In this document: one piece after another, positions 44,620-56,375 of the stretch
Position numbering within the stretch: position 1 is the stretch's first letter
Layout: every line of letters begins with the position of its first letter
Position numbers and translations under genes: made by a program
The notes under the pieces: model-generated
What the model saw: only the letters and a program-made list of their open reading frames with translations
Databases searched by the model: none
Told to the model about the DNA's origin: nothing
DNA from: Caenorhabditis elegans
Lineage: Eukaryota; Nematoda; Chromadorea; Rhabditida; Rhabditidae
Assembly (NCBI RefSeq): GCF_000002985.6
Contig: NC_003282.8
Span: 4,464,001 to 4,528,000 of the forward strand
Reading direction: 5' to 3'
DNA length: 64,000 nt

Positions 44620-47300
44620 TCAATCTCTGTGCTTTTTTGCCAATGAATCGACAATCACAGTGAAGACGGAATCATGTTGAGCAGTGTCTTGGGCGGTGAG
44701 AATCAGGCACACAGCTCCGATAGCGATGTGGGCAAGTGTATAGGATAGGCCAGGTGTTGTAGCGAATAACTGGAAATTTAGAATTATTACAACAGGGCTT
44801 CGATTATTTTGTGAATTACCAAATATGTAAAGGAAGTTGCAAGTAGTGAAACTCCCAGGAATATTGATGTCTGACCAGTTGGGAGTACTTCTGTGAAGGA
44901 TGGACATTTATCGCCGAGATATTCGCGAATGGTACGCCAGCTGAAAATTGGAGTTATATAATAAATATTGAATTGAAGTTTTGAAATAAAACTCACTTAT
45001 AAATAATCCTAACAGACATGTTAATAATATTCGCCACAATAAATCCTGCAGAATTCATGTACACACAAAGCACATAATTAATAATAAGATGAATGATCGA
45101 CGTGACAAAAAGGAATTTTCCGTGAGTGAAAATCTGTCGATTATCCATACTTGCCATTGCGAATCCCTCAGTTATTCCATTAATCGCCGTCACAAGAATA
45201 TAGCCAGAGTACAGAGAAAGTAGAAGTGCTCCTCCATTTTCAGAAAGTAATTTTCCTCCATAAAGTGAAATTACAACTGGTGAATACGGAATTCCGAATG
45301 TGCAAGCGACGAATCCAATTACTCCGACTACATGGAGTACTTTGGATAAAGTATCCACCAAATCATCGTGATTATCTGTATTCTTGTTGAAAACGCTGCT
45401 TTCTTTACGAATTGTGTTGGAGAAATAGGCATTGCAGTTCTCATCGATTGGTGATAGAATCGTCCGGACGATGATGCTTCCGACTCGTTCAACGGCGTCG
45501 TATACAGCTGGAAAATCAAATTTTTAAAAAATTGGGAATACAATGTACTTTTCGTAAAAGCAACCTATTATTAATTTTGTGATTTTTACGGTTCCCCGTC
45601 TCGACACGACAATTTTTAAAGAAAATAAAAGAGTACTGTAACTACGAACTTGTGAAAATTATTTAAAAAATCAATGAAAAATCTGCAACAACACACATTT
45701 GAAATTACAGTACTCTTCAAAGGCGCACTCACTTTCGCATTTAATAATAAATTGTCGTGTCGAGACCCAATGCGGTATTTTTGACGCAAAATTCTTGGTG
45801 ATATCGATTTTTTGCTTTTTTACTCAAAAAAGGCAACTAAAAGACTGAATTTTGAAACGCGACTTTAAAAATGGCGGTTTTATTTTAATTTCCTTGTCAG
45901 AGCGGCCATAAATCGATTTTTATTGGATTATTGTCTTATTCAGCTCATTTTTGTCGCTTCTCTCCCGTTTTTTTCGTTGATATAATTATATTAACCACCT
46001 ATCGACTTTAAATATGCCTTAATCAACGGAAATATAGGAGATTTTAGCTAAAATCAGGGTTTTTTTTCCGGAAATTGTGAGCTTCTCGCTATAAAACTCA
46101 GTTTCTGTGAGCTCATTTTGGCTATAATTCGGCAAAAATCACCTTGATCCTTCAAGCTAAGAAGCTCAGTGAATGTCATCACATAAGCACTTCCATCGGT
46201 CAACAATTGCTTCAAAATCGAGTGAGAAAACATTGTGAATACTGCATGAATCGAATCTCGATCGATTCCTTCGCTGAATTTCGGGAAAAGATCCGAGAAC
46301 GTTGAGAATTGCTCAAGTTCAGGAATCGACTTGTTCCGGATGTAAATGTAGAAGGCGACAAAATTGAAGAGAAGATACGCGATGGCTCCGATATATTGAG
46401 CATAGGCGAACAATTCCAAATGGTACATTCCGGGAAACATGAATAATCCGGCGAGCACGAAAATTCTCTTCACACAGATCAGCATTCCTTGTCCGATTGC
46501 AAAGTGTTGGGCGAGAGAACCGCATTTTGATTCTAATCTGAAATTTCACCACATAGTAATTATAGTTTTTAAAAGCCGAAATTTAAAATCTAAAGTTTAC
46601 CTCAAAGAAATCACAGAAAACGGTTCGGCAATGGATTCAATAATCGCAGAGATCGGAAAAGAGAGAAGAACACTCCATGAAACTTCATCCGAAGTCGACG
46701 AGAATGCATACCAAAGATATACACAGACTACGCTAATAACTGTAGAAATAATAGGGCTGAGCCAGAGTAAATTGATGAATTTCGGCAAAGATCCGCGAAT
46801 TATTTCAGCTTTCCGGAGTGGTTCTCGAGTGAGAAAGAGGATTGACGAGTAGAGAAGGGTTAATCTGCAAAAATTTAATATTTTGTGAAATATTATTTCA
46901 ATAAAAAATATAAAACAAGCTTTTTTAAGCTTTTAAACATCATTTGAATCTGAAATTAATTAAAATTTGGCGTAAAATTATAGTGAGAAAACCATGCGGC
47001 CACCTTGCAAAATTGTGTGCCAGGCTTGCCTTAAAGCCACGCCCACAAAATTTATTAAATATTAAATGAATTAGAATAAATTTCACTTTTTTTCTGTAAA
47101 ATTAAATTTAAAAAACCGCTCACCTCACATTCACTAATCCTAAAACATCGTTATTGATCCTCCGCAAAAGATACATATTTATAGCGAACGATATTATTCG
47201 AGCGATTAGCTAAAAGTTCAAATTTTCTGCTCAAATTAATATTTTAATATATTTTTACCTGCCCCCGTACATTATGAACAAGTGACGAGAATAATGACAT
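44620..47300 (-). CDS. RFT1-like protein (ER oligosaccharide-lipid pathway)
   Basis: Seven exons (47300-47259, 47209-47124, 46864-46601, 46537-46143, 45507-44997, 44940-44820, 44769-44620) join in frame to 522 residues plus TGA, close to the usual RFT1 length. The N terminus has the family's LIARIISFAINMYLLRR stretch. The loop EPLRKAEIIRG, the region AVYDAVERVGSIIVRTILSP and NAYFS, and about ten to twelve hydrophobic segments follow the family order. RFT1 is an ER membrane protein of the MOP flippase superfamily needed for N-glycosylation. Whether it directly flips the Man5GlcNAc2 lipid is disputed. Intron 4 contains a MITE. The doubtful ORF upstream at 47.4-47.8 kb would end about 140 bp before this start. 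The C. elegans name rft-1 belongs to a riboflavin transporter, so no symbol is given. Confidence 0.9.
45598..45766. mobile_element. Palindromic MITE with GTCTCGACACGACAATT ends
   Basis: 169 bp in intron 4 of the RFT1 homologue. GTCTCGACACGACAATT at the left is exactly complemented by AATTGTCGTGTCGAGAC at the right. Internal parts carry GAGTACTGTAA and TTACAGTACTC in mirrored order. The same family is scattered at 3.9-4.1 kb and 50.1-51.0 kb. Confidence 0.85.
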
Positions 47301-47439
47301 GGTTTTTATCGCTTTTTAATCTGAAAATTGAAAAAAACAATTCCCGCAAAATTATCGAATTCAAAGTATTTTGACGATAAAACTATTTTAATAGAGTTTA
47401 CAAGTAAAATATAGATGATGATAAATTCAAAATATTTAT

Positions 47440-47783
47440 TTAAAATTCTATGAATAAAGGAGGTTCCCTTCCCTGATTATTGGATATTCGTAGTGGGTGC
47501 ACACGAACACCATTGCGTCGAGAGAGTGGAGGAATAGAGAATTGGAGTGAGCTGTGTGCACTCAAATGTACTGCAGAAGCCATCTGTGAGACTACGACGA
47601 AAAGGTTCTTCTGGAAAAATAGCCAATTATCTGATCTGAAATTAATTTTTTTTCCGCACCTGAAATAGAAATGTGTCCGTTTGACCACTTGGAACACAAA
47701 CCACATAATGGAATGTTTGACCATGTCGCCTGACTACAGGCCCTTGTGATCAAATGTACTCCGATCAACAATTTTCTTTTCAA
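47440..47783 (-). CDS. Doubtful small gene upstream of the RFT1 homologue
   Basis: Two readings are possible. Unspliced, an ATG at about 47724 opens a 94-codon frame to a stop at 47440, ending REPPLFIEF. If a 49-bp GTGCGG..TTTCCAG segment (about 47608-47656) is removed, another frame gives a Cys-rich chain (SNIPLCGLCSKW, DGFCSTFECTQL, QWCSCAPTTNIQ), but I find no ATG for it within this exon. The 49-bp size is typical for an intron. Position and strand would make it the first gene before the RFT1 homologue. Neither reading is established. Confidence 0.25.
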
Positions 47784-48377
47784 ATTCCAAGTTTTTCAGT
47801 TTCAGTTATAACTATAGTTAAAGCTCGCCACAAAGAAAACAACTATATGGCGTGACGTTTTTTTTCTTGTGAGTAGCGTGATAAGAGAATAATTTCTGGG
47901 AAAACTTCGAACTGCAACATTCCGAAGCTGTTTCATTCACATAGAACTAACCGAAATAAAAAATTAGAAAATCTGAGGGGGAAATGAAGTGGGACGAGAA
48001 GAAAAATGGGGATGTTTGAATGATAGTGATGTGATAAATACGGAATAGATGAGGAAAAGGTTTGAATAAATTTTTGTGGAGAATAGAAAAACAATGAGGA
48101 CGCCGTGAATTTTTTACAAGTCCGTATAAGTCAAAATTTATAAATAAAATAAAATGGGATTGCGGCTTGCTTTTTTATGCACAAACGTCGAAGGCATGAG
48201 AAGTTTAATGATGAGGATCCCAAGGATCCCAAAAGAAAAAACGAAGGAAAATGACAAGTACGTACAACAAATCTATGGGAAATGTTGGCGGCGCAATATG
48301 TAAGAGAATGGTGCTTTTTTCGAGAATGGAATAAAAAAGGAGTGAGCAGAAGAAGAAGAGTTCAAGAACTGATCTGT
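47784..48377. other. Spacer between sar-1 and the genes downstream
   Basis: AT-rich and GAA-rich, including the sar-1 3' UTR. A minus-strand ATTAAA near 48211 could serve as its poly(A) signal. No further gene seen. Confidence 0.4.
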
Positions 48378-49312
48378 TTACAGGTACTGTCCAAGCCAAC
48401 GGATTCCTTCTCCGTATCCTTGTCGCTGAAGAACAGAGCACATGAACACTTCCATCGGCCGAGAAGCCATTTCGTTGCGGGAAACGTCTCCTATAAAGAT
48501 TTTCGTTTTTTAAATAAATTCAAGCGATAATTTCCAATCAAAAACCAACCCTTTCCGGTGCACATATGTTGAATGTTGAGTTGCCACTTGAGCTGATCCT
48601 CACTCAATGCTCCTGGCTTGTCAATCTTGTTTCCGAGAATAAGCACTGGAACGGAAGCGATCTGCTCGTCCTGGAGCAGCGATTCGAGCTCAACACGGCT
48701 TTCTTGCATTCTTTCGGCGTCGGCCACATCGATCAAGAAGACGACGGCGTCCACGGCAGGGAAGTAATCTTTCCAGACTCGTCGTGCTGGAAAAATGAAG
48801 AAAATTAGTTTAAAAAACCGAAAAAACGAGTGAATACCTTGCGCGTGACCACCGAGATCGTATGTGGTAAACGAAATTCCTCCGAGTGACATTTGCTCAG
48901 ATGCTGAAAAATAATCAATTCAATAATTCTCACAACTAGTTTTTTGCGTCATCATCTTTAGCAATTGACAGATGATAAGCAAAACCGGTCAATCAGCTGT
49001 AAAGAAGAGAAAGATATCATTTTTTTAAAGTAAGATTCCTTCCTTTAACAGGCTGAACTACACCGGAATTGCTTTTAAAATCAATAAAAAGCGATAATTA
49101 CTTGGGTGAAGAGTGGGAACGTGTTGAGCAATACGATCATCTTTAAGCATGTGAAGCAGTGTAGTCTTTCCAGCGTTGTCTAGTCCCAAAAATACCAATT
49201 TTCCCTTTTTGTTGGCCAATCCTGTAAATAAAAGGTTTTATGATGGTAAAATTCAGTTTTACAAACCCAGCATGTTGAGCACTCCATTAAACCAGTCCCA
49301 TAAAAACGACAT
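48378..49312 (-). CDS. sar-1: SAR1 small GTPase of the COPII coat
   Basis: Starts COPII vesicle formation at ER exit sites by inserting into the membrane when GTP-bound and recruiting SEC-23/SEC-24. Five exons (49312-49267, 49221-49102, 48903-48838, 48786-48550, 48490-48378) join to 193 residues plus TAA, exactly the usual SAR1 length. The N-terminal amphipathic helix begins [16 protein letters not shown]. The P loop is GLDNAGKTT, switch 2 is DLGGHAQARR and the guanine site is NKIDKPGA. The C terminus is RWLGQYL. The last exon is needed to complete the fold; the frame read straight past the donor at 48550 is intronic. All catalytic motifs are intact. Confidence 0.97.
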
Positions 49313-51298
49313 ATTGAATCTGGAAAATTATGCAATTAATTTATTAATTAAATCACTTAAAAATCGGGTAAATCAGGCATTTTTTAGAGAATAAATGAAT
49401 GAACTGAAATAGATCAAAAGTGGGAACTTTTAGTGGTTAAATGGGGGTGAGAAAAGAGGAAAAGAGAGAAAATAACGAGGCGGAGACATTCTGTGTAGCG
49501 TGCTACACAGAGACAAAACGACACGCGCTTCCACGTGTACCCGAAAAGAGAAAAGAGACGCAGTGTGATAATCAAAAAATTCTAATTCTGAAAATCGGCG
49601 ATTCGGGACCAGGAAAGCTTCATTTAAAGTGAATCCGGAAAGCGCTGACGTGTCCAAAGTGGCAGATGGTCGAGAAGTGCGCCAGCGTCGGGAAATGCGT
49701 CAGTAAGGATGAAAGGCGCGCTTTCCGTGCGGAATGGAGAAAATACGCTTAAGCTTTAAATAACAATTAAAGGCATGCAAAATTCGACAAATATCACAAA
49801 TTTTAAGTAGAGACGAAACATAATGGAAAGACAATTGGCATTTACAATGTAAAACTCCTAAATTTCAACAATAATCGGTGGAAAATTAAATTTTCGTTTA
49901 AATAAAAAGTTTAAAGAATAAAACTTACGCGCCAAAACTCCTTTTAATGAAAAATGTTCAGATCACTTCGAAAAATCGATTTTTGAAACTGATTCGAAAA
50001 AATTTAAATGTTGAAAAGAGTTTTTATGGCATGGTTTTTTCTCGATAAAAAAGAAAACGTGAAGGAAATGTTTTTCTTTTGAAATTATTCATTGAAATTT
50101 GAATTTATAAAATAGTAAAACTTATTCAGCTACATTTGGTCTCGACACGCCAGATAATTTGTTTAATGCCTCAAAAAAAGCGTGCGCCTTTAAATACTAC
50201 GGTATATTTCTTCGATTTTAAATCCGCTCAATTTTTGAGAAACTGAAAAATGAAATTTTTAATACCATGGGAGAAACTAATACCGCGACCCGAAGGTTTG
50301 TCATTTTTGTGGCAAAATACGGTATCCGGTCTCGACACGACAATTTGTTGTTAATTGCAAAAAGGTGTGCGCCTTTAAAGAGTACTGTAGTCTCAAACTT
50401 CTGTTGTTGCACAATTTTCATTGTTTCTCATATTTTTCTTAAAAATAGGTGTATCAATTATAAAAAAATATAAAGTAGAGTTTCCTACCGTCCAATGTAG
50501 GCTATGCCAACACGCAAAATTCACGTTAGTTTGAAAGTTTTCATTTTCAAAAAAAAAATCAAGTTCATTCATTTATTTTTTTTTTCGAACTTTATTTTAA
50601 GCCAGTCGGAGTAGGTCGAGCCGTAGGCTCGAACGACACCGGCTGGTCAATTATAAAAAAAAACACACATAAATATTATTTAGCAAATCGCGAGTAAAAC
50701 TGCAAAAAATCGATGAAAATTCCGCTGCACCAAAAGTTTCAAACTACAGTACTCCTTTAAAGGAGTACACCTTTCTGTGTTTAACAAAGATAGTCATGTC
50801 GAGACCGGGTACCGTATTTTCGCCTCAAAAATTACGATTTTTTCGTTTTTTTTTAACTCAAAAACCTGTAAAAATATTTTTTTGACAGGAAAAATTAAAA
50901 ATCCGAAAACTACTGTATTTTTAAAGGCACATAACTCATCTCTGCAGTTTCAAACTCATCTCTGCAGTTTCGATTCAGTAATTTTCGGCCGTGTCGAGAC
51001 CCGGATTCTTGTTTTCCCTGAACAAATAAAAATTAAACTTTCTAAAATCACCATTTTATTTGAAATTAGACAATTTCAGTCAGTGAATTGTTGTCTACTA
51101 CTCACGAAAATGACATAATAAAATATATATAAGAGAAATAAAATAAGGCAACAGTATATACAGACAAAGGAAAGAACGAGGCAAAAAAAAGACGAGAATT
51201 TTGTGATGTTTTGAGCAGATTTGTCGAGGGTGGTTGTTGGCGAACAATCAAAACGAGATCAGAGCAATGGGGCACCTATGGGGGAACTAAAAAGAAAT
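49313..51298. other. Intergenic stretch upstream of sar-1
   Basis: A short perfect palindrome CTGTGTAGCGTGCTACACAG lies at about 49490-49509, with GA-rich sar-1 promoter sequence around it. From 50100 to 51010 there are at least four fragments of the CTCGACACG / GCGCCTTTAA / TACAGTACTC family in both orientations. A hairpin lies at about 50600-50646 (GCCAGTCGG opposite CCGGCTGGT, inner stem GAGCCGTAGGCTC). No coding exon seen. Confidence 0.5.
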
Positions 51299-53124
51299 TT
51301 AGTGGGTGCGGTATCCACCATCTGGCTTGGCTGGGGCCTCGGTAGCCGAGTATCCTCCACCGACGACGGCTGGCTGCTCTGGCTCGACATGGGTCTCCTC
51401 GGCCTCCTGCTCGTCGTAGGATTCCTCCTTGGTCTCAACAGCTGGGGCGGTCTGCTCGTATCCTGGCTTTGACTCCTGAAACAAGGATCTTTAGTTAGGG
51501 AAAAGAAATGGAAGAAGACAAAAAAGTGTTAGTTTTCAGAACATACAGTGAAAATTGGTGCTGGTGGAACATAAGGTGCTGGTGCTGGTACAGGTGTCTC
51601 CTCAGCGGTCACCTCTTCGAAAGAGGATTCCGTTGGTTGGACTGGTGCGGCGACTGGTGCGTCGGTCTCCTCTTCGTATACCTCTTCTGGAGCCTCAGTT
51701 TGTGCTGCTGGAATTGGGTACTCAGTGACTTGTGGTGCAACTGGGGCAGAGGTCTCGACGAAGGTCTCTGGTGCTTGTGGAATAACTTGTGGTTGTGGTG
51801 CTGGCTCAACAACGACTTGTGGCTCAACAACTTGTGGCTCGGTGACTTCTGGTGCTGGTTGAACTGGTTGAACTGGTTCAACGTGTGGCTGTGGAACTGG
51901 CTCGACAACTTGTGGCTCAACAACTTGTGGCTCAGCTGGCTCAACAACTTCCTCTTCATATTCTTCAGTATTCACCTCAGTAACTGGCTCGACGAATGGA
52001 GCAGAAGTGGCAGCTGGGGCTGGGGCTGGCTCCTCGAAGTGGGACTCCTCGACAACGGTGGCTTCTGGGACAGCTGGAGCTGGCTCCTCGACGTGGGTCT
52101 CTTCGACAGTGGTGGTTGGGGCAACTGGAGCTGGTTGAACGTTCTCGTATGTTGGGGCTGGGGCTGGGGCAGAGGTGGCGACAGCGACGATCTCGGTCTC
52201 TCCGGCGACTCCTCCTTGGGCTCCGTATCCTTCCTCGGCGGTCTCTCCGGTCTGGACAACAGTGTTGGTTTGCTCTCCGACGACTGAAGTGGCTCCGGCT
52301 TCCTCTCCGTATCCTCCAGCGGCAGAGGATCCTCCTTGTTGAGAGATGGCTCCCTCGGATGTGGCGGCGGTGGCGTCAACATGAACGGCAGCTGGTCCTT
52401 GTCCGTATCCGGCGGCTGGGGCGATAGCTCCGACTTGTTGTTGAGAGGTGTATCCTCCGTTGATAGCGGCTGGTCCTTGGTTGTAAGATCCTCCGGCGCT
52501 CACTGGGGCTCCGGCTCCAGCGTATCCTTGGGAAGCGATTTGTCCTCCTTGGACGGCTCCAGCGTATCCTCCTTGGGCTCCTTGGGCGGCTCCGGCGTAT
52601 CCTCCTTGAGCTCCCTGGGCTCCGGCGTATCCTCCTTGAGCTCCTTGGGCTCCGGCATATCCTCCTTGAGCTCCTTGGGCTCCGGCGTATCCTCCTTGAG
52701 CTCCTCCGTGAACTCCGGTATCATATTGTCCTCCGGCTCCGGCTCCTGGGTAGGCGGCTCCTCCACCGAGTCCTCCGAAAGCTGGTGGTGGTGGTGGTGG
52801 GGGTGGTGCTCCATATCCGATTGGAGGTCTTGGGTATCCAGCGGCTGGTGCAGCATAGCTAGAAAATATTGAATGCAAAATAATGAAAAAGAGCAGAAGA
52901 AAGAACTTACGCAGCAGCAGAAGCTCCACCACATGGGTTAGCGCAAGCTGGTTGAGATGGTTGGCAGCAGCCACCACCTCCTCCACCGAGGCCTCCGATG
53001 CATCCGAGAGCTGGGGTAGCGAGAAGTGCGATCAAAAAGAACTGAAACAAGGAGAAAGTGAGTGTGAGAAAGATAATGAGAAATATGAAAGCCAAAGTAA
53101 TTTAAATGAACTCACACTAGCCAT
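51299..53124 (-). CDS. Secreted Gly/Ala/Pro-rich repetitive protein
   Basis: Exons 53124-53116, 53041-52911, 52858-51547 and 51475-51299 join to 542 residues plus TAA. A signal peptide (MASFFLIALLATPALG) leads to a Gly run and the Cys motif CCQPSQPACANPCGG. Next come a Pro run (GAPPPPPPPPAFGG), about seven GAQGGYAGAQ repeats (52560-52740), a Gln/Gly/Ala part, and a long Pro-Ala-Glu-Val half (EEPAPAVPEATVVEE, QPQVVEPQVVEP). It has an acidic end and closes in PDGGYRTH. No catalytic domain. Composition fits an extracellular, possibly cuticle-associated or matrix protein, which is inference. Codon use is strongly biased (GGA, CCA, CTC, TAC), as in highly expressed worm genes, and this biased, repetitive sequence leaves long shadow frames on the plus strand. 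A paralogue lies 3.2 kb upstream. Confidence 0.85.
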
Positions 53125-56100
53125 GACGACGACACAATATGTGTTGGAGTGTAAGTGTAGTACCGTAAAATGAAAGATTCGGTGGCAGCTTAAGTAGTGC
53201 CCCCACTCCAACCCAACGTCTTGTCACTCCTCCCACCACCTCCTCCTCCGGCTGCGTGAAAGAGAAAGGCGCTGGCGCAACATGCCCAGCCGAGGGCAGA
53301 TCGCTGCGTAAAACAGTTTTCTGAAATCGAACCCAGACGTGTCTCCGACGATGCAACGATCTATCGCCTCGGAATGTGGTGTACTATTGGGGGTAAGCAG
53401 CAACACCCCCCTCCGGCCACATACGGGTGACCAGTGCCACCTTGAACAAGGACCGGTATATTTTTGAAGAGTGACAACACAAAGTGAGAAGATATGGATA
53501 GAAAAACCGATAGTGTGTGTAAGTGTGTGGGGATGGCAGATTTTACAGTGAGATTGCCTATTAAGACAATTTTGATTGCAAAAAATGAGCAGATTAGGAA
53601 ATTGTAAGCTAGATACATTTTCCACTAGAGCTTGTGTTTTAGACATGGAAAGATGGTAGATCTTCAAAGAGAACAGTGTTATTGAGCTTGGCCCAAGAGG
53701 TGTGATTTTGAGCCAGTTGAGGACTACGAATCCTTTGCCTGCCTGATCTCTATGTCCAACAAAAAAACGTTTGCTGTCAGGTGTTGGAAATGCATGTACT
53801 CTGGACTGAGCTAGAGCTCAGCTGTATGAGGGACTTCCTTCCAATCATGCAATGATCCTCTTTATCGTGATACGGATTTCAGAGACTTGCTGGGTGAAGG
53901 TAGAGATGCAAGTATTTCAACGGTGGTACTACATTCCTAGCTCATCCCCTAGTACCATTCTATTCCCGATGTCTTCCAACCTCGAAAGATCCTACTCGGT
54001 TTTCGCCGAAGCTGTGCAAGGATCCATCATGTGACTTTACCTGCACCTCCAGGATCTTCAAACTCTTGTATGAATCCAAATTCTGACTTCTGTTTTCTTC
54101 ATCTTTGCATGCCTATTTCTCAATTATGTAATCCATGCCCATAATGACATATCCCATTTCCTCACATCTTTCCTCCATTCCCGCCCGACTCATTTATCCG
54201 ATCCAGTCAGTCGGCGCACTCGGTCTTCATGCAAATCACCCAATATGTTTCATTACCGCTCTATGTATCCTAATCTATTGCGTAACCGATTGTTGCGCCA
54301 GCGCGCGCCGTTGGTCTGAAGAAGGTTTCGATTGATAAGCGATTCACTTGATTAATTGCCAACCGTCCCGATCAGGCATAAGCTTTTTCGCTTTCATTTC
54401 CAATATCTGCTGTGTAATGAGGTGACACGATGGAAAAAATGAGGAAAGGAGGAGGAGGAGGCTGTGGCAAAGGTATAAAGATTCAGAATAGCCCGGGGAG
54501 ATATATCAGAGCTGATCTGACAGAGGAACATGATCTGTTCCACTTTGTAACTGAACTCTACATCTTGCTATATCTAGCTAGTGCCTGGGCTGCAGACCTT
54601 CTCATTTCAGAAGGTGCAATACATCTTACGCTCAAAGTTGACAGCTCCTCACTAAAATATCTATGAAAATTTTATCAATAACCTCTGCTATAATGTTGTC
54701 AGTGTGTTGTGTCAGCGAAGACAAATTTCCAATAAAACTTGTTCCCCGACTTCGTTCAGTGTAAGAAGTGTCTAGTCTCCTCTAAACCGAATATTTCTAA
54801 TACCAACTTGATTACGCATCTCGGAATTTTCATATTCTAAACAAAGGATTAATCATTGTAGAAATGTTGAAGACTTTTTAGATGATATTCTTCAGGTGCA
54901 AATGTAAATGTAAATGACCTAGGCTCGCAAGTTTACAAGGCCTCACGGCAAATGTGATATGATGTTGAAATAAGTGATAACACTGAGATACTTTATCAAA
55001 AGTAAAGTATACCAGTAGATAGACTACTAGATAAGTACATATTTTTGAAACAAATTGTTCATAATTTCTAAAGCAGCCAACTTACCGGTGATTGAAATTC
55101 TGTCGGTCTGATCAAGGTGGCTATTCAACTGATCCCTTTGCTATTTGACCTCCGTCTCAAATGAGGTAGTCGTCATACGACGTTTACTGTGGAGAGAGTA
55201 GATACGGCCCGAGAAGTGGGGTCCTGTGCGCAATTTGTCTACCGTATACTTGGACGTTTGGGCGCGTTTTTTTCTCAAAAACGGATGGCCCAACATTTTT
55301 GTGATGCATATAAAAAATGTACGAAAATAAATGCTGAATTTGTTGGTCCAAAGCTTAAAACGCGCCCAAACCTGGCTAAACCCAAATTATCAGTAGAGCG
55401 CCTTTATATGGATACCACTTTGTACCACGAAATTTTTGACCGGGCAATCTGACAACAACTGATAAATGATTTTTCCGCAATGAAGCTAAACTTTTTCCTA
55501 TAGTCATGCAAATGCGGTTTATCGAACTCAAGATAATCACTGTCAGTCAACTACCGGGAAATTGACTGCTATGCAAAGTCTTGATGCCTTTCAAAACGGC
55601 TCGATTTATTATTGAAACACCTACACCAGCACCTGATCGGTAGAGCACATTTACACTGGTGTAGTTCATAGTTAATCATGATTTGCAAATAAACATATCA
55701 CATCAATATCTATGGACTTTGTTCTACACAAATCTAGTTCTGATCTTAAAAATAGCCATATCATCAAATCAAAATTACATAACAATCTGCCACGTCATGA
55801 ATCAAACACCAGGGGGCCACTCTTCCGGTTTCTCACGAAAAACAAAAAGTCCAAGTGACTCTATAAACATGCCTGTTAAGCTGAAAGGACGATGCAAAAA
55901 TTCAGGCAATTACGCAAGCGGTGGCGGCTTCCCGGTTTCCCCTACCGCGCAATGAAATTCGTTTTATCGCTCAGTGGGATCTCAGGCCGGGCAGCTTCTT
56001 TTATGCAACGGCGGGCGCCTACCGCCCTCAAAATCCTTCATTACGCAATTTCGCGACGAGTTTCTTTATTGGCGACGCCTATCATACCTTAGATGACCTT

Positions 56101-56375
56101 GGGCAAATCTGGCTTCTCCTCTTCCTCCCTCCGTGATATTTATCTTTAGGCTTTTCGTGTTGAAAGAAGGGAAATGGGAAAAGAAAATAAGTTATATTTA
56201 TTAAGAATCAGACAGGGATGAGGGGACACAAAAATATACAAAAATTTGATTATTAAACTTTGGAAGTTTTTCTTTTTTTCAAATTGGAAGTTATGCCTAT
56301 TTGCACATTGAGATGAGATGAGAAACGTCAAATTTGGAGAAAACAGAAAAAAAATAAAAATTAAAAAGTCATGGC
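53125..56375. other. Intergenic stretch between the two paralogues
   Basis: Presumably contains the promoter of the 51299-53124 gene. 53620-54760 has fewer A/T runs than most spacers here. A fold-back pair GTTTGGGCGCGTTTTT / AAAACGCGCCCAAAC lies at about 55257-55372 and explains an 87-codon plus-strand frame (55189-55452). A G/C-richer block at 55890-56110 is described in the findings. I support no gene in this stretch. Confidence 0.45.

Noticed and set aside
50600-50650. tRNA-like hairpin with GAGCCGTAGGCTC
   Set aside because: Too short, lacks a cloverleaf and the B-box sequence; fits a small inverted repeat better.
51508-52872. 259- and 178-codon plus-strand frames (Trp/Leu- and Ser-rich)
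   Set aside because: Shadow frames opposite the biased, repetitive exon 3 of the proline-rich gene on the minus strand.
53224-53667. 147-codon minus-strand frame upstream of the proline-rich gene
   Set aside because: No signal, domain or splice link; it overlaps the likely promoter. Length alone is not convincing.
55189-55452. 87-codon plus-strand frame
   Set aside because: Runs through a fold-back repeat; no supporting signals.
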